A stretch of 64,000 bases of DNA from Lunularia cruciata (taxonomy: Eukaryota; Streptophyta; Marchantiopsida; Lunulariales; Lunulariaceae), in the NCBI GenBank assembly GCA_948567375.1, contig OX419762.1, forward strand, positions 56,872,841 through 56,936,840. The letters are read 5' to 3'. The notes below the pieces were generated by a model that was given only the letters and a program-made list of their open reading frames with translations, had not been told where the DNA came from and did no database searches. The translations under genes were made by a program, and so were the position numbers. The number at the start of each line of letters is the position of its first letter. Position 1 is the first letter of the stretch. This document shows, piece by piece, positions 1-11,539 of the stretch.

Positions 1-42
1 CTCACATATAAGTTGTACATAGACTCTAAAGTGCCACAATAA

Positions 43-494
43 TCAGATTGTTTACCACTCTCAACTTAACCCAACTTAGATCAGTACTTGATCTGTTACT
101 CTATAAACTGCCAACAACTGGACACTAATTACAATCAAGCCACACCAACTCCAACATAGAGAATCCAAGTGATGCTTGCCAACCTCTGTCCACCATAGTT
201 AGAAACTCAAAGGCTCAACATCAGAGAAATGATCTCTCTAGAGCTACACTTCAAAAGTATACTCCTGGACTCGAGCTAGGTCTAAAACCCTAATGGTCCC
301 ATTGACGGCACACTCAACGGTGAAAATGGTGCAAAGTGATGGTGGGCTCCATCGTGAAGTCAATACCTTGAACACCAAATCAGACCGTCAAAAAGTAGTC
401 TTTAAGAAACTGCTGAAATAACTCTAACTACTATCACTAGAACTCTAGTGTCCGAGCAATCTAGATGCGACACTACAAATGGCGTGACAACTAT
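43..494 (-). repeat. Left (3') LTR-like direct repeat of the Gypsy element
   Basis: It matches 10838-11283 along its whole length. Both copies end on the right with gcgtgacaac, which on the minus strand reads TGTCACGCC and so begins with the expected TG. The other end is near taatcagattg. A 41-bp sequence lies on both sides of this copy (1-41 and 559-599), which a simple LTR would not show. Confidence 0.75.
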
Positions 495-757
495 CATGCG
501 TATATACATCGCTATACAACATACATCGCTGTCAACATCATATACTATAGAAGCACAACTCACACATAAGTCATACATAGACTCTAAAGTGCCATAATCG
601 CCCCCCAGCTGGCGGTTAGGTCCCTCTAACTCCATATAGCCATCTACTCTAAGTATATGGTATACCCTATGATGGGCAAAGATTAGGAGGCCGGGTGCTA
701 TGGAGCCACATTGTTAGTTGCTTTTCTACAATCTATACCATATAAAGAATGAATAGG

Positions 758-1057
758 TCAAGTACATCTAGGACATAACCATTTTCCTTGAGGAACCACC
801 ATGAGGGGAGGAGTCATACATGCCATATGCCATCCTCTCAAACAGCTATCAGACACTAACATAGTAGCAACTCCACCAGAAGAGCCACATAACATACACC
901 TCAAACCTACATGTACTAGTGCCAAGCTTGGATCCATAGTACCATCAGTGTTTGGGAGATAGCATGGCGCACAATTGTGCACATGATCCTTACAAACAAC
1001 ACCATCACATCCTTTCAACACAAGAACTCTAGATGGCAAAACCTCACACACTCTCAA
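758..1057 (-). mobile_element. PHD-type zinc finger region of the Gypsy element (pol C-terminus)
   Basis: A 99-residue reading frame contains CMLCG near its middle, then DSCLRGWHMACMTPPL, then GKWLCPRC at its end. The spacing C-x2-C, C-x4-H-x2-C, C-x2-C with the WH..C.TPPL core is the signature of a PHD finger, a family that usually reads histone H3 tails. An earlier C..H..C..CYLP cluster may be a second zinc site. It lies just downstream of the integrase on the same strand, where chromoviral Gypsy elements have a chromodomain, so a role in choosing integration sites is a reasonable inference. It could instead be a captured host exon. Confidence 0.7.
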
Positions 1058-1159
1058 GATAGTGCATCCTATAGAAACATCAAGTGTCGTTGGTGCTGTC
1101 TACTATAGATATACATAGTCTCTTGGATGAAATCAATGGATCAAGGGTCTATAACCTCC

Positions 1160-2250
1160 TCCTCAAATGGTAGCATAGCATAAAGTATCTCTATGCTGAG
1201 CAATCACCAAGTTCTCAAAGGCCATCGGCACCACTCTCTGAAAGATCTCTGCTTGTTGAGAACGTGCGCTCATCCATACATTTGGATCATCCAAGTCCAA
1301 AACTACATTTAGCATCTCAATGAATGGCTGTAGGTAAATTTGGATCTCATCCATAGAGTAGAAAGTAAGGAGAGAAGGATGCTAAGGAGGCTTGAATTGA
1401 TAGCCCATGGCCAACCAAGGTAATTGGAGATCCCAATCTCCCAAGTGGCCTCTCTGCGAACCATACTTTTGCAATCCTCTCTTCACCGTCTGAACCACTC
1501 TCTCTACTAAACCATTTGCCTCAGGGTGATCTTGGGATGTGGTATGATGATCAATCAAAGCCTTGTCACACAAGACTTGAAACTCTCCTCAGAACTATGT
1601 ACCCTGATCAGTCAAAACCTCAACCGGTGCACCAAAATGACTAAGAACTCAATCCAAGAACGAGTAAGTTGTTCCTTCACTAGACGTGTCAAGAAGTACC
1701 ACCAACTCAATCCACTTGGAGAAGTGCTCCACCATCACCAAAACATACCTATGATGTCTCACAGTCAATGGTAAAGGTCCATCAAAGTCCAAACTCCAAC
1801 AGTAACCCAATCCCATGATAGGTAATGGGTGTAACTATGGCGTAAGAGCATTAAATGATACTCTAACTTGGTCACAAACCACACATTTGGCAAAAAACTA
1901 TTGTACCTCACTCTACATACCATGCCACCAATAATGACTCTATAGTAAGCTATATGTATGCTTGACTCCAAAATGTCCTAGCTCCTCATGAGCATGACGA
2001 ACCAACTGTGGTCTCTAAGATGGAAGTGGTACTACTCGTACTCTACCATCCTCCCATACATGCAAAAGGTGTCTACCCTCCAATCTGAACCGTCTGGCTT
2101 GCTGAAGGACACGGTCTCTCTCCTTGGCCCCAACTGTGCCACCCACAACACTAGTGTGAAGATAGTCCATCACTAAGACATCATCATGAATGTCCCGTTA
2201 AAGTGTACCAATATCTTCACTCTCTAGATCTATGACCTCAATGACTCCTC
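1160..2250 (-). mobile_element. Integrase region of the Gypsy element
   Basis: On the minus strand the region shows an HHCC-type N-terminal zinc-binding pattern near 1860-2060 (RHAHEELGHFG, then C-x2-C) and, at 1382-1573, the DDE-core segment with a DHPEANGLVERVVQTVKRGL-like stretch. That stretch is the conserved helix around the catalytic glutamate in Ty3/Gypsy integrases. The family joins element cDNA to host DNA. The region is decayed and is described only as a fossil part. Confidence 0.8.
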
Positions 2251-2349
2251 CTATATGCGTTGAGAGAGATACCACCAAAGCCTCAAAAAATATACATAGA
2301 AAGGCAGATGCATGCCAACTTGGCACCATCTCCTCATCTGTCTCATCAT

Positions 2350-2850
2350 GCCAACGTGCTCCGGTCTGATCCTATTGGCTGGGACATGGGTTTCTACTCA
2401 ACCCATCTACATCATGGTTCACCACTCCAGGTCTGTGAACAACCGTGAAATCATACTCCTATAAAATCAGAGCCCATCGTGCAAGCTTCCCTAAAAGCTT
2501 GTTGGACTCAATCGACCACTTCAATGGCTGATGATCAGTGATGCAAGTGAAGGGGTTACCAAATAGGTAACATCGGAAATGTGCTATTGCCCAAACTGCT
2601 GCCAAGCACTCTCTCTCATATGAACTATACTTTGCCTCCTTTGAAATGTTGGAGTGACTGGCATAGGCCACCACAAACTCTTTCCCCTCATCATCATGCT
2701 GGATGAGTACCGCTCCAAGCCCCAACATACTCCAATCAGTATGAACCTGAAATGGTTGTCCTCTGATCAGTCTCCTCAAAATAGGAGTAGATGTCAACCT
2801 CTTCTTGAGCTCTACAAAAGCTCTCTCCTGCTCATCTCCCCAACACACTC
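2350..2850 (-). mobile_element. RNase H region of the Gypsy element
   Basis: The minus-strand frame at 2459-2848 reads QVHTDWSMLGLGAVL, then ASHSNISKEAKYSSYERECLAAVWAI, then ITDHQPLKW. These are the standard landmarks of the Ty3/Gypsy RNase H domain, which degrades the RNA strand during reverse transcription. The following bases still encode a VHRPG..N..VDGLSR-like end, typical of the RNase H to integrase junction. Confidence 0.85.
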
Positions 2851-2943
2851 ATGTGTAAGCTTGGTCAGCTTTGTCAAGGCCTTGGCAATGGCACTAAATC
2901 CTCTAACATAGCGGTGATAGAAGTTTACCAACCCAAGGAATGC

Positions 2944-3610
2944 TCACACTTTGCTCACATCCGTAGGCTGAGGAATACATGCAATAGCCTCCAACTTGGT
3001 CTGTTGAACACCAAGTCCTCCGGGGTAGATAGTGTGACCCAAATACTCAACCTGCTCATGGAAGAACCTACACTTCCCAAGATGTAATTTGAGTCCATGA
3101 GATCTCAACCGCTCAAACACCTCCAACAATTGTCTCTCATGCTTCTCCAAAGTAGTGTTATAGACCAAAATGTCATCAATATATCACCGAGCAAAATCTA
3201 ATCCAGTTAGGATCCTTTCCATGACCCTCTGGAACTCAGCAGGAACGTTCTTTAACCCAAATGGTAAGAACCTCCACTGATATAACACATCCTTGCCGTG
3301 AGGATCAATAACCCAGAATGTTGTCTTGGACTTATCCTCCCTGATTGGCAATTGATGATATCCTGCTCGAAGATCCAAAGTATTGAAGACCTTTGCATGC
3401 CCAATTGCATCAAAAGTCTCCTCCGGTGTAGACGTGGCATACCGATCAGCCTTGGTCTATTGGTTGATAAGACGGTAATCTCTAAACATCCGCCTATCTG
3501 TATAGTTGCCATGCATATCCTTCTTGGCTGGCATCACTATCGCTGATGCATACTCTCCATGTGAAATTTCCACCAAACTAGCCTAAAAAAGATCATTGCT
3601 CTGGTTCTGA
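2944..3610 (-). mobile_element. Reverse transcriptase region of the Gypsy element
   Basis: Minus-strand frames carry LRAGYHQLPIREDKSKTTF, RFLPFGLKNVPAEFQRVM and, across 3160-3190, the YxDD catalytic region, followed by EHERQLLEVFERLRSHGLKL and YLGHTI. These are RT motifs of Ty3/Gypsy elements in the right order. The region upstream (3610-4900) continues the pol leader without other recognisable domains. Confidence 0.88.
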
Positions 3611-5564
3611 ATCAATGTCCTCTCCATGTCACTATAGCAATAAGGACGTTGAAAAATTGGTGTATCGCTAGTCATCTCAATTTGTATACCATGTCCCTTC
3701 AGAGCACCTAAATCCTTCATATTAAAGGTAAAACTTGTATGGCTCCTCAAGAACCTCCAAACCCTCCGTCTTTCCTCTCCAGTAAGCTTGGGTCCAAGAT
3801 CTGGCTCCCAAGTATCCTTTGTAACTATCGTAGGAGTGGAAGACGTATTGAAAGGCTGCTACACTGGGCCCTTGGGAGCAATAGTGTCATGCCCCCAACC
3901 ACTAGAGGTACCAACCTCTATGTGAAAAACTCCTTCCACTTTGGCTGCAAGCTCCACACGTCCTTTATCTACATCCCAAGTGGACCAAGGGTGTAATCCA
4001 AGTAGCCCACGCTCAACTGGATGGACTCCAAGTAGACCACTCTCCCTAGTAGCTACTAGTTGTGCCCCAAGAACACCATGTCCACTCAGTCCATCACCCC
4101 CAGCATGTGCTTGAATCATCTTGATTGGCACAAGGTTCACAAGTGTCCAAGTGGTGATGCCTATCAAGCGCATCCTACGCTGCTCTGCCAAGCCAAGGCT
4201 CATAATCCAGGTCAAACAGTTTTGGTCCATAGCTTGACCTCACACTTGATGCTTGGATGCCTCTAACATTGTTGGAACAACGGTAATACCGGTGTGAAAA
4301 CCCATCACCCGCTCTCTCTCATCAACATTGTGCTCCACCAACTGCTATAATTGTGAGTCCCAAACAAGTCCAGGTCTTCCTCAAAATGCATGAGAGCCTA
4401 GGAAACTCATGAGTGTGGGAAATGTGGCTCTAGGCTATCCAACTAGGTTCACCATTGCCATAGGTGACCTATCAGCCACTACCACCATCTGAGACTAACG
4501 CCCAACATCCAAGATGTCATCAACAAGGATGTGGTCAAGTCACTGAATCCCATCATAAGCACACTATAAAACCTCTTTGTGTAAGAGGTTTGTCCTCCAA
4601 AGACAAAGACGATGAGCCCGTGCTCCTACTCTGGCAGCATCTAACAATACAGCAAGTTCCATCCAAGAATGGACCTGATGTGTACTTGCCGCCACTCTGG
4701 TGCGAGAATCACCCATCAAAGGAACGTTCTCCAAAAGGTAAGCTAGAGAAACTGACTGATGAATCTGGAGATGTTGTAGTATATGTAACATCTCCCAAAA
4801 CACACCAAAACAAGGATCCTGAAGACCCAAACAGCGGCCCACACGTGTATGTCCCTGACATGGCCATCCAGAAATTACTAAGTGAATAAGCCCATGTCTC
4901 TCTAGGTCATGTGCCCCCAGTAAGGAAATGTCTGTTAGTAGGGCCGTCTGGTAACCTCTGACTATTGACATCAGCAATAACTCCAAATACCAATAGGCCA
5001 AGTGTGCCACATAATGTAGAGAGACTTGCCTAGCAGTCTAATCTCTCTCCACATCCAAGTACCTCTGTACTCGTATAACCGCCTGTAATACCATAGCTAG
5101 TCCGGTGCTAATCCCACCAAAAAACTCCAATAGACATATCCCTCTACTAGATATTGCCAAGCAATGAGTGTGGTATCCAGAGGTGTCAAAGCAATCAACT
5201 GTGGAAGCTCATCCTCACACTCATCTCTTGATGGTACGAAGCCGCCACTCCAAGCCTACTACACCAATTGATTTGCATGTTGCTGCAATGCCTCCTCAAA
5301 ACTCCACAATGGAACATCCAAGATGGATGGAACAATCCCACTTGTACTCCAAATCCAAGTGATCTCCTCTAGTACTAGAGTATCCTCTACATGAGCATTC
5401 CCCTCCAACAAATCACCAGGCCAAGTAACTACACCATTGAAAGCTAAAACTTATGCTGCCATGGTCCCGGACTATAGTGAGCCAAGATTGCCACTACTAA
5501 AGCGTATTGGTAGGCGACATGCTCGTCCCTCACCAAACTGCCAACTAGGTCTATAGAAGGCTAT

Positions 5565-5927
5565 CTATTCCCAATAGGCAATGCTAAAACCCATGGGGTA
5601 CAACATTGCTCCCTCAACTAGCACATCATATGACTCAGCTATCGTCGCAATAGCTTGAGCTCTTACCACCAAGCTATCAATTGGATGACCAGGCTGAACC
5701 TGGACAACAAGCTCCCCATGTGTGATGTACTGTGTCGAACCACCACCTAAAGATGTTTGGATCTGAAATGGACACCTCTCCACATTGGTCTTCCGTAACT
5801 CCAAACCAACTACTACAACCTTCCCCAACATAAAAGGATGTGCACCAAAGTCTAATAAGACTCTCTGTGGTATATAGACCTTCCCTAAAGGTCCCACCAA
5901 ACAGAAAATCCCCCTCTGGTTATCCAA
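5565..5927 (-). mobile_element. Retroviral-type aspartic protease region of the Gypsy element
   Basis: A 120-residue minus-strand frame contains VLLDFGAHPFMLG, which matches the LLDSGA.....L active-site loop of retrotransposon proteases, followed by a strand-rich stretch and an IVG-like hydrophobic end. Its place between gag and RT agrees with Ty3/Gypsy gene order. Confidence 0.7.
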
Positions 5928-6585
5928 TAGGACAACACCAAGTGTGAACGTGCTTTCTCAAAGGCCGGTCTAGTTGGCAATTCCTCCAGTCTAGCTGTTA
6001 CTGCTTGCCATAAACCAATGGTTGTTGAATGGATCCCATGCTCCTCAACCAAGTCAGCTCCACTATCAACCACCTTTGCTCTAGTAGTAGGAACCGCATC
6101 ATTCCTACTCTCACAAAGCATGGCATCCAACCAGAACATTGGGGTTGGGTCAACTCCCAATGTAAACATGTCACTGGCTGAAAACAAAAGACGCCGCATA
6201 ATCAGCTGAGCCGCCCCCAACATCATGTTAGACTCAGTTTGTGTAGTAGCAAGTGGTTGACTAGCAGGTAGTCCATTATGCACTCCATCACCACCTACCA
6301 CACCTGCACTAGGATGTCGAGGAGCCATGGATGTCATCTACAATGCTTCAGATTGCGTGAAAGATTGGGGAAGTCTGACCTTTCTCCCAACCTCTCCTCT
6401 TTGTGGGTCCAATTCCACTGATGCTCCTTTGGGCTCTGGAGCACGTACTGCACTCCTAGTCACTACTACAAATGCATCCACCTGTATTGCTCCGCACATG
6501 AAATCCAAAGCATCTCTATCACCAGCATATGAGGTGGAAACCTCAACACCCAAATCTGATCTCCTTTGAGCAATAGCCATACTAG

Positions 6586-7324
6586 TGTAATACCAAGAGC
6601 TAGCCATATGATCTAGATGTGAAATTTGGTTTGGTAACATTTAGAATGAGGTTATACATGATGGTCAAAATAGATCAGATAGAAGTATCACCAAAAGAGT
6701 ACTTCTACCAATAGGGCAGAAATCAAAATAGACTTGAGAACCTTAGAACCAATAGCTAGACATACGATTTAAAGGTGAGAATTGGTTTGGTAACATCTTG
6801 AAGGATGTTACACATGATGGACTAAACAGATCAGAAAGAGGTATCACCAAAAGGGGACTTCTACTAATAGAGTAGGAACTGAAATATGCTTGAAATCTTT
6901 AAAGGCAATTTTGGATGCCTAAATGGATGAATTGAGCCTCAAAAATGTGTAGATTCTCCCCCCAATGGAGGAAAGGCTAGCCTTTCCTCCCCCTTGCTTT
7001 GTCTCGTCAAGAGCTTTCCAATGGTACCTTACTCACGTGATTCTGAGATTCCTACAGGAAGATTCCCTAAAAGATTCCCTCTGGTCAAAGCTTGTTTGAC
7101 CAACCAGATAGGGCCTAGACCAGACATGTCACCCATCCAAGTAAGTAATCCAAGGGTGGAGCTTGCTGACATGTCACCTATCTGTGTCCCTAATCCTATG
7201 GTGGAGCTTCCTTGGCGGAGATCCTCTTTGTCTATATAATAAAGAGAAGGTGCTCCCTTGAGGCATCGATTGTTTGAGTGTGCAATCTGTGTTTTCTCTC
7301 TTCTCTTGTCCTCGGAGTATTACA
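6586..7324 (+). mobile_element. Solo LTR A (family with TGTAATAC...GTATTACA ends), nested in the Gypsy element
   Basis: The 739-bp block begins TGTAATACCAAGAGC, ends GGAGTATTACA, and is flanked on both sides by the 5-bp target duplication actag (6581-6585 and 7325-7329). Near its right end it holds a TATA-like ctatataataaagag, as LTR promoters do. The same sequence occurs inverted at 7567-8310 and directly at 42536-43275. No coding part accompanies it, so it is a solo LTR. Confidence 0.85.
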
Positions 7325-9411
7325 ACTAGCCAATCTCTGCTCCAACTGCTCAATCCAAGTAGCCACAGTTGTGTCAAAAGTAAGGGCAGGTACTACACCC
7401 CTACTAGGTGTAGATCCTCTACCACCTTGTCCTCCATGAATTGAAGCTCCTCTACTACCTACCATAACATCCCTACCACTCCGTAACTCCGGGTGTAGGT
7501 CAAAACACCGGTCACTAGTGTGACCAAATCTGTGGCAATGCTCACACTGCCTCTATGCTAGCTGTGTGTAATACTCCGAGGACAAGAGAAGAGAGAAAAC
7601 ACATATTGCACACTCAAAACATTCGATGCCCCAAGGGAGCACCTTCTCTTTATTATATAGACAAAGAGGATCTCCTCCAAGGAAGCTCCACCATAGGATT
7701 AGGGACACAGATAGGTGACATGTCAGCAAGCTCCACCCTTGGATTACTTACTCGGATGGGTGACCTGTCTGGTCTAGGTCCTTTCTGGTTGGTCAAACAA
7801 GCTTTGACCGGAGGGAATCTTTTAGGGAATCTTCCTATAGGAATCTTGGAATCGTGTGAGTAAGGTACCGTTGGAAAGCTCTCGATGAGACAAAGCATGA
7901 TTTAGGGTAGGCCAGCCTTTCCTCCATTGGGGGGGGGGGGAATCTGCACAGTTTTGAGGCCTAATTCATCCGTTTAGGCCTCCAAAATTGCCTTCAAAGA
8001 TTTCAGGCATATTTCGGTCCCTACTCTATTAGTAGAAGTCCCCTTTTGGTGATACCTCTTTCTGATCTGTTTAGTCCATCATGTGTAACATCCTTCCAGA
8101 TGTTACCAAACCAATTCTCACCTTTAAATCATATGTCTAGCTATTGGTTCTAAGGTTCTCAAGTCTATTTCGGTTTCTGCCCTATTAGTAGAAGTACTCT
8201 TTTGGTGATACTTCTATCTGATCTAATTTGAATATCATGTATAACATCATTCTAGAAGTTACCAAACCAAATTTCACATCTAGATTATATGGCTAACCCT
8301 TGGTATTACACTATGATGCACCAGAGGTATCAAGTCCGCTGCCTTGAGTACACTCTCTCCTATAGTGAGGTCCACCACAAGTCCAACAAGCAACACCACC
8401 ACTCATTGGCTGCTGTTGACCCAAAAATGAAGGTAAGGGTCTAACCACAATAGGCCCTCCACTCGCTCCATAGGATCTAGGTTGTCCACCTTGTCCTCAA
8501 AAACCAACTGGATGTGGTGCACTTTGCTGCACTTTAGAAGAAGTCACATGGATGAGGTCTCCCTACCAAATCTAGATGTCACCACCCTTTACCATGTCAA
8601 GCTCAATACGCTCAGCCAAACCAAAGACCACTGCCAAAGTAGGCAAAGTAGCCTGAAACAATGTAGCATCACAAACTCTATGTCGCAACTCCTTGTCCAA
8701 TATCCCATACCAAAACTGGATTGCCTGGGCCTCAGTAACTCCCTGAGTGAAATTGATCAGCCGCCTCATGCAAGTGTTTGCCTCATATAGGCTCTCTCTA
8801 GCCTTTTGCTGCAACTCCTACAAGCTCCTCAGCTTGTCAGTTTGCACTCCTTGGTAGTTCTGCCTCAAACATAGGAAGAACTCTACCATGGGGTTAAACC
8901 TCGATACCACACCACCTCCTACAGCGATACCTCCACTCGTGGTAACACTATCTCCAGCTAGTGCACCTCCATTAGCTCCACCAACACTACTTGAGCTAGA
9001 ACTCATATGTACAGCCGATCTACTCTTGGCCACCGAGCTTGAAGTGCTAGAGACATAGTTTGGAGACCAATACTATCTCCATAACTCAATCTCCATTAAA
9101 TGAGTTCTCCTGAACTCATGGTAGTCGTCCATCGGCGGACCCTCCAAGTGTTGAAACAACCCCTTCCATGCCATGAAGGGTATGAACAAAGTCAGGTTCT
9201 ACATCTGTTGCAGATCACACCAACTATCAAACTCTTGGATGAAATCATCCAACTCAATGGTACCCACTATACCAGAGTAACATCTAGGGCCTTTGGAGGC
9301 CCCATAAATCTCATCCATGTCCCACAACAACAATGCGGACATGCAAAGTGCACTCTCAAATGAATCAGCTCTTATGTCAAACTCCAACTCAGAGTCAATC
9401 TCCTCCCTCAT
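7325..9411 (-). mobile_element. Gag region of the Gypsy element with two zinc knuckles, split by a solo LTR
   Basis: The gag capsid-like part is on the minus strand at about 8572-9411, with the pattern FWYGILDKELRHRV and AERIELDMV typical of plant gag. A CCHC-like knuckle C-x2-C-G-G-P-H-Y-x3-E-C lies near 8345-8390. A second, C-x2-C-x4-H-x4-C with RFGHTSDRC, lies near 7505-7550. The solo LTR at 7567-8310 separates them. Zinc knuckles bind the element's RNA. The region is a decayed fossil. Confidence 0.75.
7567..8310 (-). mobile_element. Solo LTR B, same family as A, opposite orientation
   Basis: The 744-bp block is the reverse complement of the 6586-7324 family. It begins TGTAATACTCC and ends GGTATTACA. 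Its flanks ctgtg (7562-7566) and ctatg (8311-8315) fit a 5-bp target duplication with one later change. It contains a 12-base G run (about 7930). It lies 242 bp from copy A inside the gag region, giving a widely spaced inverted repeat of about 740-bp arms. Confidence 0.83.
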
Positions 9412-10837
9412 TGGGACCTAAGATACAGGCTTATATTGAACACCACTTTGAGTAAACCCACTACGTACTGTAAGGCTAACTCCTCTAGAATCTCCAACAA
9501 ACTCCATCGTGACAAAGTAACCGCAACTACAACCACAAATTGGAACCACAAACTGTAATTGCAAGTCGTAACCGCAAGTATTCTACCAAGTGCCAACACC
9601 ACCAAGTGCAAACACCAACTAAGCACCACCACTAATGTAACACTAACCAACATAATTACACTAGGGGAAAAGGCAACCTATAACCTGTCATCTTACCATG
9701 CACCCTCACGGTCTACAGGTCATCACTTCCTGCCTCACCAAAAAAAACAAAGATAGTCTGACTGATCATCACTCCAGCCTCACTACCAAGAGCACACCAG
9801 AGCACCAACGCTCAAAAGTCAACTCACCTCACACAAATATGGTGCACAAACAAGAAGTAGAGAATGGAGGGGGTCCAATCACAAGAAATCTAAACAAAAA
9901 CCCTCCATTTCATAAAACAACACGGGATTGACTTTGCCATCATTTGGCATTTGACATAAGAGAAGTTCATATCTAAGTCCTAAGCTATGGGGATCACCAA
10001 GAATGGGATCAATTGCCTCTCCTAGTCAAAGCTACAAGTGTATAGATAATAGTGGCACAATCACTAGGACAACAAGTGAGGGTGGACCACTTGGCTAGGG
10101 CCCCAATCTAGGAACAAGAGATCTATGGATCAAACCCTGTTGCGCACAATCTAGCAAGATGGGCAGATTTTGCCAACCAATGACCAAGATCTACTCTAAA
10201 CTAGCTAGCCTCATGTCAGCAAGCTAGCCCTTTGTAGCCTCTCATACCCCTTGGCCCTATGCCTCAAAGCCTCTAAATGCCAAAATTCAGCCAAATGGGG
10301 TCTTTCTTCTTGCCACTTTGAAACTCCTCCAAAATCTGGCAAAACTCCTCCAAACTTGCAAAAGTCCTCCAACTTGGCAAAAGTCTTCCAAATCTGGCCA
10401 AATTCTGACATAAAATCCACCCAAAATCTGACATAAACCCTAAATTTGGCTAACCGTCAAATCCCCCACCAACTCTTCACTTGAGCCAAATTGAAAACAT
10501 GGGTTTCTCCAAATCACAAATTCATGAGAATAGCTTCCTAACTCCACCTTCAATTTTACTTTTTGAGCCCAACTTGCAACAAATTTGTCCTTCCTTCACC
10601 TCTTGAGCTCAAAATCACAACCACTGTTCAAAATTTACTCCTTGTTTGCTCAAAAATTGGCCAACACTTCCGCACACCGTCTACTTTACTGCCAAATCTT
10701 CATCAATTGAACAAGCTTTTGCTCACTAGGGAAAAACTAAACTTGATTCAAGCTACCAATGATCCACCGAGCTTGGAGATACCACCAACACTCAAAGTTC
10801 CTGCACTTAATTTCCCCCTAACTCACTTCTTTGATGT
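9412..10837 (-). other. Gypsy leader and 5' untranslated region; no other gene seen
   Basis: This stretch between the 5' LTR and gag has short irregular repeats at 10290-10440, built from caaaatctggcaaaactcctc-like units. On the minus strand these are G/A-rich. No conserved domain was found. It fits an untranslated leader of the element. Confidence 0.5.
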
Positions 10838-11283
10838 AATCAGATTGTTTACCACTCTCAACTCAACTCAGATCAATACTTGATCTGTCACTCTATAAAT
10901 TGCTAACAACTAGGCACTGATTATAGCCAAGTCACACCCACTCCAATATAGAGAATCCAAGTGACACTCGCCGGCCTCTGTCAACCATAACCTGGAACTC
11001 AAAGGCTCAACATCAGAGAAGTGAGCTCTCTGGAGCTGCACTTCAAAAGTATACCCCTTGGACTTGAGCTAGGTCTAAAACCCTAATGGTCCCATTGACG
11101 GCACACTCGATAGTGCAAATAGTGCAAAGTGACAATGGGCCCCATCGTGAAGTCAGTACCCTGAACACCAAATCTGACCGTCGGAAAGTAGTCTCTAAGA
11201 AATTGCTAAAATAACTCTAACTACTATCACTGGAACTCCAGTGTCCAAGCAATCTAGATGCGACACTACAAATGGCGTGACAA
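10838..11283 (-). repeat. Right (5') LTR-like direct repeat of the Gypsy element
   Basis: This is the partner of the repeat at 43-494 and is collinear with it. For an element on the minus strand it is the 5' LTR. Its inner edge is near ctttgatgtaatcagattg. No primer-binding site for a common plant tRNA was recognised just inside it. Confidence 0.75.
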
Positions 11284-11539
11284 CCCAAATAGAACAAAAA
11301 TGCCTTGCAAAACCTGAGGGGAATCCCTATATTGCCCTAAAACCACCCTAGCAAATCCATTTTATTCATGGAACCCTAGCAAAGCTTGAGGACCTTCTCA
11401 AAAACCCACAACACTTCCATGGAACCCTAGCAAAACCCTATGTGTTGACAAACCCTTTGCAAAACCCAACTGAAATCTATTTTCTCTTTGTTGGGATACA
11501 CATATCTCATTTTGTTTCTTTGTTGTTTCTCTTGTGTTT

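Larger units (their letters stand above)
43..11283 (-). mobile_element. Ty3/Gypsy-type LTR retrotransposon, old and broken, with PHD finger
   Basis: Two direct repeats of about 450 bp (43-494 and 10838-11283) enclose, on the minus strand, gag with zinc knuckles, an aspartic protease, reverse transcriptase, RNase H and integrase, in that order. RT-RNase H before integrase marks it as Ty3/Gypsy. A PHD-type zinc finger follows the integrase, where chromoviruses carry a chromodomain. The two LTR-like repeats look about 88-90% identical by eye, with mostly C/T and A/G differences, so the insertion is old. The coding parts carry many breaks; it is a fossil. Two solo LTRs of another family (6586-7324 and 7567-8310) are nested in the gag region and lengthen the internal part by about 1.5 kb. 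Confidence 0.85.

Noticed and set aside
10780-10840. Primer-binding site next to the 5' LTR of the Gypsy element
   Set aside because: The bases inside the LTR do not match the 3' end of initiator methionine or other common plant tRNAs.
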